DNA of 64,000 nt from Voacanga thouarsii (lineage: Eukaryota; Streptophyta; Magnoliopsida; Gentianales; Apocynaceae): the NCBI GenBank assembly GCA_026120185.1, contig JANUWF010002024.1, forward strand, positions 434,001 to 498,000, given 5' to 3'. The notes beneath the pieces were generated by a model. That model worked only from the letters and a program-made list of their open reading frames with translations, was not told the origin of the DNA and did not search any database. The position numbers and the translations under genes were made by a program. Shown in pieces: positions 58,020-64,000 of this stretch (the stretch's first letter is position 1; each line of letters begins with the position of its first letter).

Positions 58020-59062
58020 ATGGTAGGAGGTTCTTTTAGTCCTTTGGTCGTTATTCTCCGAGAGAATAAGCTAACAAGTCCAAACTATGTGGATTGGAAG
58101 AGGAACCTAGACATAATACACACAGCTGAAGAGTATAAGTATGTCTTCTATGAAACTTGCCATGTTATCAGGGAAAGTTCCACTATTGAAGAGTGAGAGG
58201 TTGAGAAGGCGTGGAAGAAGACTGACAAAATGGCACACTGCTATATGTTAGCCTCTATGTGTAATATGCTCCAGTCAAAACACAAGTACATGACTTCTGC
58301 GTATGATATTAGCCAGTCACTAGCCACTATGTTTGCGGATAAGAGCCAGTTCGCAAGGCAGGAGGCTCTTCGAACTATAGTTAACACTAAGATGGCTGAG
58401 GGAGCATCAGCTAGAGGGCACGTGCTCAAGATGATTGCTGCCTCGAGGAAGCAGAATTCTTAGGGATTGTCATTGACCCCTAGAGCTAAGTGGACATGGT
58501 TCTCGAGTCTCTACCGGGTTCCTTTACTCAGTTCAAGTTGAATTACAACATGAACAAGTTAAATATGAGTTTAACTTATTTGATGAAGGAACTCCAGATG
58601 GAAGAGAAGGTCATGAAGCCTCAGTCAACGGCTATGATTGCTAAGGCTTCTTTCTCTAGAATTGGGCCCAAGCCTGGAAAGTTCAAAAGGAAGAAGGGAA
58701 AGTCAGTGGCCCAGCCCAAGACCCAGCCCAAAGATAAATTAAATGGCAAGTGCTTCACATGTGGAATGAAGGGACACTGGAAAAATGAGTGTCCAGATCT
58801 TCAAGTCAAGAAAAACCCTACATGTAATGTTTTCTATCTAGAGTCTATATCAATGGTTGGATCAACTTCCACTTGGATTGTTGATTCAGGGGCCACCGAT
58901 CATATCTGTAACTCCTTGCAGGGGTTTAGAAAGATTAGAAGACTCAAGAAGGGCGAATATGGGCTACGCGTGAGAAATGGAGCACAAGTCTGGGCTCTTG
59001 CAGTGGGAGAGCTGGATCTTAATTTTAATTGTAATAGAATAGTTATTTTAAAAGAGATTTGA
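58020..59062 (+). pseudogene. Copia gag and protease, broken
   Basis: Gag starts at 58020 with MVGGSFSPLVVIL, then LTSPNYVDWKRNLD, which is typical of Angela/Tork gag. Stops at about 58195 and 58461 and a frame change near 58470 break it. The second frame (58490-59062) carries the zinc knuckle CFTCGMKGHWKNEC (CX2CX4HX4C, from 58751) and the protease active site WIVDSGATDHI (from 58877). The nucleocapsid and protease motifs are intact even though the frame is not. Confidence 0.9.
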
Positions 59063-60340
59063 TATGTACCTGAATTTCGACAGAATTTGATTTCAGTTGC
59101 AAAACTAATAAATCAAGAATATTCTATATCTTTCTATTCTGGTATTTCTATCATTAGAGATGGAGAAATTTTATGTACTGGGCACATTTATGGAAATCTA
59201 TTCTTCTTAAACCCTATTAACAATTACTTAAATAACGCTCAATCTAAACCTTTAACTAGGAAGAGAAAAACCAATGTTAATGACTCATATCTTTGGCATC
59301 TAAGGTTGGGTCATATCAACTCAACCAGGATTCAAAAGTTAATCCATGATGGGCCTTTAGGCTTATTGAGATTGGAAAATTGGCCTCAATGTACATCCTG
59401 CCTAATGGGAAAGATGACCAAAAGGTCATTTACCCTAAAGGCAGATAGAGCCAAAGAGATATTGAGTCTTGTTCACACTAATGTGTGTAGTCCCTTATCT
59501 ACATCAGCTAGAGGATGTTATGAGTCCTTTATCACTTTCACAGATGATTTTACAAGGTTTGGTTATATTTACCTGATGAGACGCAAGTCTGACTCTTTTA
59601 ACAAGTTCAAGGAGTTTAAGGCTGAAGTAGAGCGTCGGACAAGTAAATTAATCAAAACTTTACGATCGGATCGTGGTGGAGAGTACCTCCATGGTGAATT
59701 CAAAGACTAATGGTACATCATGATATAGTATCCCAGCTCTCTACGCGCGGGAAAATCCCAGCAGAATGGAGTAGCTGAGAGAAGGAACAAGACATTAATG
59801 GAAATGGTTTGAAGCATAATGTCTCATACTACTCTTCCAGTATCTTTTTGGGGATATGCCATGGAAACAGCGGCATACATTCTAAACTTATTGTCTTCCA
59901 AGTCAGTACCTAGGACTCCCTATGAGATGTGGACTGGGCGTAAGCCAAGTCTGAATCATCTCAGGATATGGGGTTGTTTAGCTTATGTACTGGTCAAGGG
60001 AGACAAGTTGGAATCAAGATCAGAATTATGCTATTTTGTTGGGTATCCAAAAGGGACAAAATGTGGTTATTTTTATCATCATAAGGAGTAGAAAGTACTG
60101 GTTAGTACCAATGCTAGATACTTAGAGGATGATCAAAGTACTTCTACTAAAGGTTCAACTAGGTTGGAACTTAAGGAGAAGTTATCTTCGGAATCAACTT
60201 CTTCTGACCCGATTGTGGAACAAGAAGAGGCACAGCCTCAAAAGCCTGTACAATTGGAGCCTCGTCGTAGTGGGAGAATGTCTAGGGTTCCAGAGAGATG
60301 GACTGGAGAAGCTTTCGAGCTAGTCTCCGATCATTAGGAA
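59063..60340 (+). pseudogene. Copia GAG-pre-integrase and integrase, broken
   Basis: The frame 59087-59710 holds YLWHLRLGHINSTRI with C..C (CTSCLMGK), and the integrase core with HTNVCSPL, FTDDFTRFGY and LRSDRGGEYL. A TAA at about 59710 and further stops follow; QNGVAERRNKTLMEM with the catalytic glutamate is near 59765-59810. The frame 59819-60091 continues the post-core region (SFWGYAMETAAYILN, FVGYPKGT). Stops near 60091 and 60336 close it. Confidence 0.88.
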
Positions 60341-61050
60341 CAAGACCCCACTAGATACGATGAGGCTATTACTGATGCTAATGTAAATCTTTGGCATGAA
60401 GCAATGAAAGCCAAGATTGAGTCTATATACTTCAATTAGGTTTGGGATCTTATAGCTTCACCTGAAGGGATAAAACCCATTAGGTGTACATGGGTATACA
60501 AGAGGAAGAGGGTAGTAGATGGGAAGGAAGAAGCCTTCAAAGCTAGGCTTGTGGCGAAAGGGTATACTCAGAAAGAAGGTATCGATTATGAGGAAACCCT
60601 TTCCCCGATGGCTATGCTTAAGTCCATCCGTATTCTTCTTGCCATTGCATATCATTATGACTACGAGATATGGCAAATAGATGTCAATATGGCCTTTTTA
60701 AATGCCCATCTTAGCGAAGACATCTATATGTCCCAACCGGAAGGCTTTATTGCTCAAGGCCAAGAGCATATGGTTTGCAAGCTTAAGAAGTCCATTTATG
60801 GACTTAAGAAGGCATTAAGAGCATAGAACATTTGTTTTGATGAGACTGTAAAGTCTTACAGTTTTATTTAAAATAAGGATTATCCATGCATGTCTAGGAA
60901 ACTTGAAGGCATTAAAATAGTTTTTCTTATTTTGTATGTGGATGACATTTTACTCATTGGAAATGATGTAGGGTCATTGACATCTATAAAGGTTTAGTTG
61001 TCCAATCAATTCAGTATGAAGGACTTGGGAGAAGCCAGTTACATTCTTGG
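60340..61050 (+). pseudogene. Copia reverse transcriptase, broken
   Basis: It holds KARLVAKGYTQKEGIDYEE (from 60539), the palm MLKSIRILLAIA and DVNMAFLNAHL, KSIYGLKKALRA and, after a TAG near 60825, LYVDDILLIGND (60931-60966). The YVDD catalytic motif is preserved. Stops lie near 60440, 60825, 60870 and 60996. The order and spacing are normal for Ty1/copia RT. Confidence 0.88.
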
Positions 61051-61905
61051 GATTAAGCTTCTTAGAAATAGGAAGCAGAGAATGTTAGGATTATCCCAAG
61101 CGGCATACATTGACAAGATGTTGGCCAAGTACAGCATAGACTCATGTAAGGGAGCTCTAATTCCTTACAAACATGGGTCATCATTTTCTTCAAGGGACTA
61201 TCCTAAGTCTCAAGAAGAAAAAGATAGAATCAGTAGGATTCCCTACGCTTCGGCTGTGGGAAGTCTCATGTACGCGGCCAGATATCTACTTTGCCATAGG
61301 CTTAGTTAGCAGATTTCAGTCAAACACTGGAGAGGTTCATTAGTACGCTGTAAAGTATATTCTCAAGTACCTTAAGAGAACAAGAGATTATATGCTAGTT
61401 TACAGGGCTGGTGACTTAATTCCTACAGGATACACCGACTGAGACTTCCAGGCAGATAAGGATGAGAGAAAATCCACTAGTGGATATGTCTTCACCTTGT
61501 CTAGAGAAGCCATTTCATGGAGGAGTATCAAACAATCTTGCATTGCTGACTCAACCATGAAAGCTGAGTACGTGGTAGCTTCGGAAGCATCTAAGGAAGC
61601 AGTCTGGCTCCGAAAGTTCCTTTCAGAGCTTGGAGTCGTGCCACACATGTACAGGGCGATTGTGATGTACTGTGACAACACTGGAGTAGTATCGCAATCC
61701 AAAGAACCCAAGACCTACAAGAAGGGGAAGCACATCTAGAGGAAGTACCACCTGATCCGGGATTTCATCCAGAGACGGGAAGTTGTGGTGGAACAGATTG
61801 CCTCAGAGAACAATCTAGCAGATCCATTCACCAAGCCTTTTGCTGAGAGAGTTTTCAAGAGACACTTAGACACCATAGGGGTGGGCACCTACGGACTTGC
61901 TTAGT
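61051..61905 (+). pseudogene. Copia RNase H and C-terminal end, broken
   Basis: It contains QAAYIDKMLAKY, the linker with PYASAVGSLMYA, and RNase H with SGYVFTLSREAISWRS, AEYVVASEASKEAVWL, YCDNTGVV and NLADPFTKPF. It ends near 61902, just before the PPT and 3' LTR. A frameshift lies near 61285 and stops near 61345, 61441 and 61739. Confidence 0.88.
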
Positions 61906-61926
61906 CTTAGAGTGCAAGTGGGAGAT

Positions 61927-63674
61927 TGTTGTGAAATATGACCTCTTAGACTAGGTTTCTGTTGTAAACTTCGAATATTTTAATAAAAGAATTTATCTTC
62001 GGGATTTGTTTATGAATTTACATTTTATTTGTGCACAATTACATTTGGAAAAGACCCATTGTGTTTAAGTAAGTGGTCTATCTGAATGGTAGTCTTTCAT
62101 AGTAATGTATGGATCATATGTTACTCAACACATAAACGTTTGTACTTAACTGATTGATGAGAATGGGAATCTCATCATGTCTAGGTTATTGTGTTATGAA
62201 TTCCAAATGGGGAATGGCTTACCTTTAGCCAGTGAGTAGTCCACTCACTTCATGACATGAGCGTATTTCGAATACGTAGAACAGGACCTGTAGTAGTGGT
62301 TTCTTAAAATACTATACGGTAGAAACCTAAACTACTACTGCTACAGCGTGGATTAGTACTCTATGATTTGAGTATGAGTTGGTGGTTTGACGAAGCTGAA
62401 AGCATGTACTTTGATATGCTTTAGTTGAGGTTCTACCGTAAGACCAATATACTTGCATGTTGGATTTATGTGACTAATTAGTTAAGACAGACTTGTACAA
62501 GATAGTTTCTATACTATATTCCCCCTTGTGGTTGTTTGAATGATCTAAATATCCAGGGCCCTAGGAAATATGATTTGGATGTTTGCTTTAGGGTATCTCT
62601 CTTGGAAAGCGGAAACAATCCAGGAAGTCATGGATCATTAGACTAGAAGTCTAAGGATGGTAGATGTCATTTAGAGAGGTGTTAGTACATTTCTTCTTCT
62701 CCAATGCACGATGATGTATAGAGGGATGTTTTAGTCATTTCACCTGTAGGTCAAAGACTTGGCTAATGCAGCATTGCCCTTGGGGTTAATATTTTCTTAT
62801 GGTAATATTAGAAAATATTTAAAATGCAAAATACAGCTATTTATATGGCAATGGTACTTTGGTCAATTTAGTAGCCAAGGCGGTGTGTCTCTTAGTCCCC
62901 AGTATAGACCATAAGTCTTAATTATATACAGGCTAAGGAATTGGTTTTAAATTCAATGGAATTTATTTTATTTAAGTAGCCTAATTTAATTATTGGGCTA
63001 GAATAAAAAAAAGGTCCACAGAGAGAGAGAATTAATTAAATTAGTTTCGTAGGTTAATTAATTGTTCAAGGCTTTGGCCCAGTTTGAATAATTAAAGATT
63101 GACCTGGGACTAAACTAATATAGTCTTGTTAATTGGACTAGTTTATATGGACTAAAAAATTAATTATTTATTGGGCCATTTATTTGGTTCTAATTAGAAT
63201 AATTAATTTGGTCCAAGAGGCTAAACTAAGAGTCTAATAGTCCAAATTAAAAATCCAGTTTAACTTGGGGTTCTATTTAGGTTGAACAGGAAAATAAAGA
63301 CGTACATTTTTTTTTTCTTCTTCTTTAAGAGAAAGAAAAACAGACGGCTCTTTTCTCTCTGAAAAATCCCTTAGTCTTGTGAGTTGTTCACCAAACGTAG
63401 ATTAGGCAGACCATATACTGGAAGATTGAGAGGGTATTTGGCATTCATATACATGCACAGACACAGTAAGAGGCTTGCAGGAATTGCACCAGAGTTTTCC
63501 CCCAGTGCACCTACCCCGGTTCCATATATTCTAGTTCAGCCAATTTTGAGAACAAGAAAAGGTAAAAAAATTTTTTACCTCTCGGAGTCCAGGACCAGCG
63601 CCGGCTTCGGTCTGCATTGTTTCTTGTTCTTTAGATTGTTTTCTGTTGTGTTTTGCTTCCCCTTTAAATCTTCA
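61927..63674 (+). repeat. 3' LTR of the Angela-like copia
   Basis: This 1.75-kb LTR starts TGTTGTGAAATATGACC and ends aaatcttca, with TSD CTTGT at 63675-63679. Relative to the 5' LTR, the GA repeat is shorter and one of the two ggcgccgac motifs is lost. Confidence 0.9.
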
Positions 63675-63679
63675 CTTGT

Positions 63680-63788
63680 TACGTTTTGAATTTTTGGATT
63701 GAGAATGAGTTTGTGTTTTCTTGAAGATTTTCTTGGTTTAAGTGGTTCTTTGCCTAAGGACAATGTAAAATTTCAAGTGTGGGGTACA
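63680..63788 (+). mobile_element. Internal region of the outer E element, part 3, with PPT
   Basis: Short interior remainder ending in aaggacaatgtaaaa and the polypurine tract caagtgtggggtaca (63774-63788), directly before the 3' LTR. Confidence 0.82.
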
Positions 63789-64000
63789 TGATAGGGGCTA
63801 AAATCATCACTATTTTTCTAGTTATTTGAGGTTTTTTTTATATACTTTTGATGTTAAAACTAGGCGTATTCTTTCCTAATTGACATTTTGCTTGTAAAAA
63901 GTGTTTTTGACAAATTTATGCAAATTTGAGTTAATTTCGAGCAAATTTGGAAAATTTTTAGACCACACATAGTGCCAGGCCTAGCCAGTGCACTCGACGC
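63789..64000 (+). repeat. 3' LTR of the outer E element, cut by the window edge
   Basis: It starts TGATAGGGGCTAAAATCATC and follows the start of the LTR at 44523 closely. It runs off the right edge in its GC-rich motif region. Confidence 0.88.

Larger units (their letters stand above)
54402..63674 (+). mobile_element. Angela-like copia element, complete but inactive
   Basis: The element is 9.3 kb, with LTRs at 54402-56205 and 61927-63674 and TSD CTTGT at 54397-54401 and 63675-63679. It has a diverged tRNA-Met PBS, a 1.8-kb leader, gag, protease, integrase, RT, RNase H and PPT (caagtgggaga, 61915-61925). The LTR start TGTTGGGATATATGCCCT resembles Angela/BARE. In the first 290 bp the LTRs differ at roughly 8%, so the insertion is older than those of the Tekay and RKD-bearing elements. 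It sits inside the outer E element. Confidence 0.92.

Overview
This window is nuclear DNA from a flowering plant, probably a eudicot; I cannot name the species. It is almost entirely transposable elements: Angela/Tork-type and other Ty1/copia elements, a Tekay/Del-type Ty3/gypsy chromovirus, a non-autonomous Tat/Athila-like LTR family (called 'E' here), a LINE remnant, two CACTA DNA transposons and a Stowaway-like MITE. I see no prokaryotic or organellar genes and no ordinary host gene in its own setting. Most element reading frames are broken by stop codons.

Layout. 1-8903: an inverted copia 5' LTR (521-2249, minus), a degraded gypsy LTR scrap, a 5'-truncated copia pol (2600-5156, plus) with its 3' LTR (5185-6908), then the RNase H end and 3' LTR of another copia (6909-8903). 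8904-10611: PBS and 5' LTR of an E element on the minus strand. 10612-26440: a minus-strand copia integrase gene split by a Tekay solo LTR (10753-25580, TSD GTTTT). A complete Tekay element of the same family (13099-24685, TSD GTTGG) sits inside that solo LTR. 26440-28060: gypsy integrase tail and LTR-like DNA. 28220-28752: LINE zf-RVT remnant. 28756-32475: a complete non-autonomous CACTA element (TSD TTG) carrying an exon that resembles the plastid Fe-S carrier CpISCA/SufA, and a MITE. 32487 to about 34990: a second CACTA element with transposase exons.

36157-41621: a young copia element (LTRs of about 367 bp, roughly 1.6% divergent, TSD TCTAG). In place of its protease and integrase core it holds an intact four-exon RWP-RK domain (RKD) transcription factor gene on the opposite strand (39153-40487, 362 residues). 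This is the most notable feature of the window.

44523-64000: an E element on the plus strand. It is split by a complete minus-strand E element (48425-54031, TSD ATGAC) and by an Angela-like copia (54402-63674, TSD CTTGT). Its own polypurine tract and 3' LTR reappear at 63774-64000.

The genes do not form a pathway. The functional themes are retrotransposition and the capture of host coding DNA by two different transposon classes. No database search was possible. Family names rest on motifs I recognise, and ages are rough values from LTR differences counted by eye.
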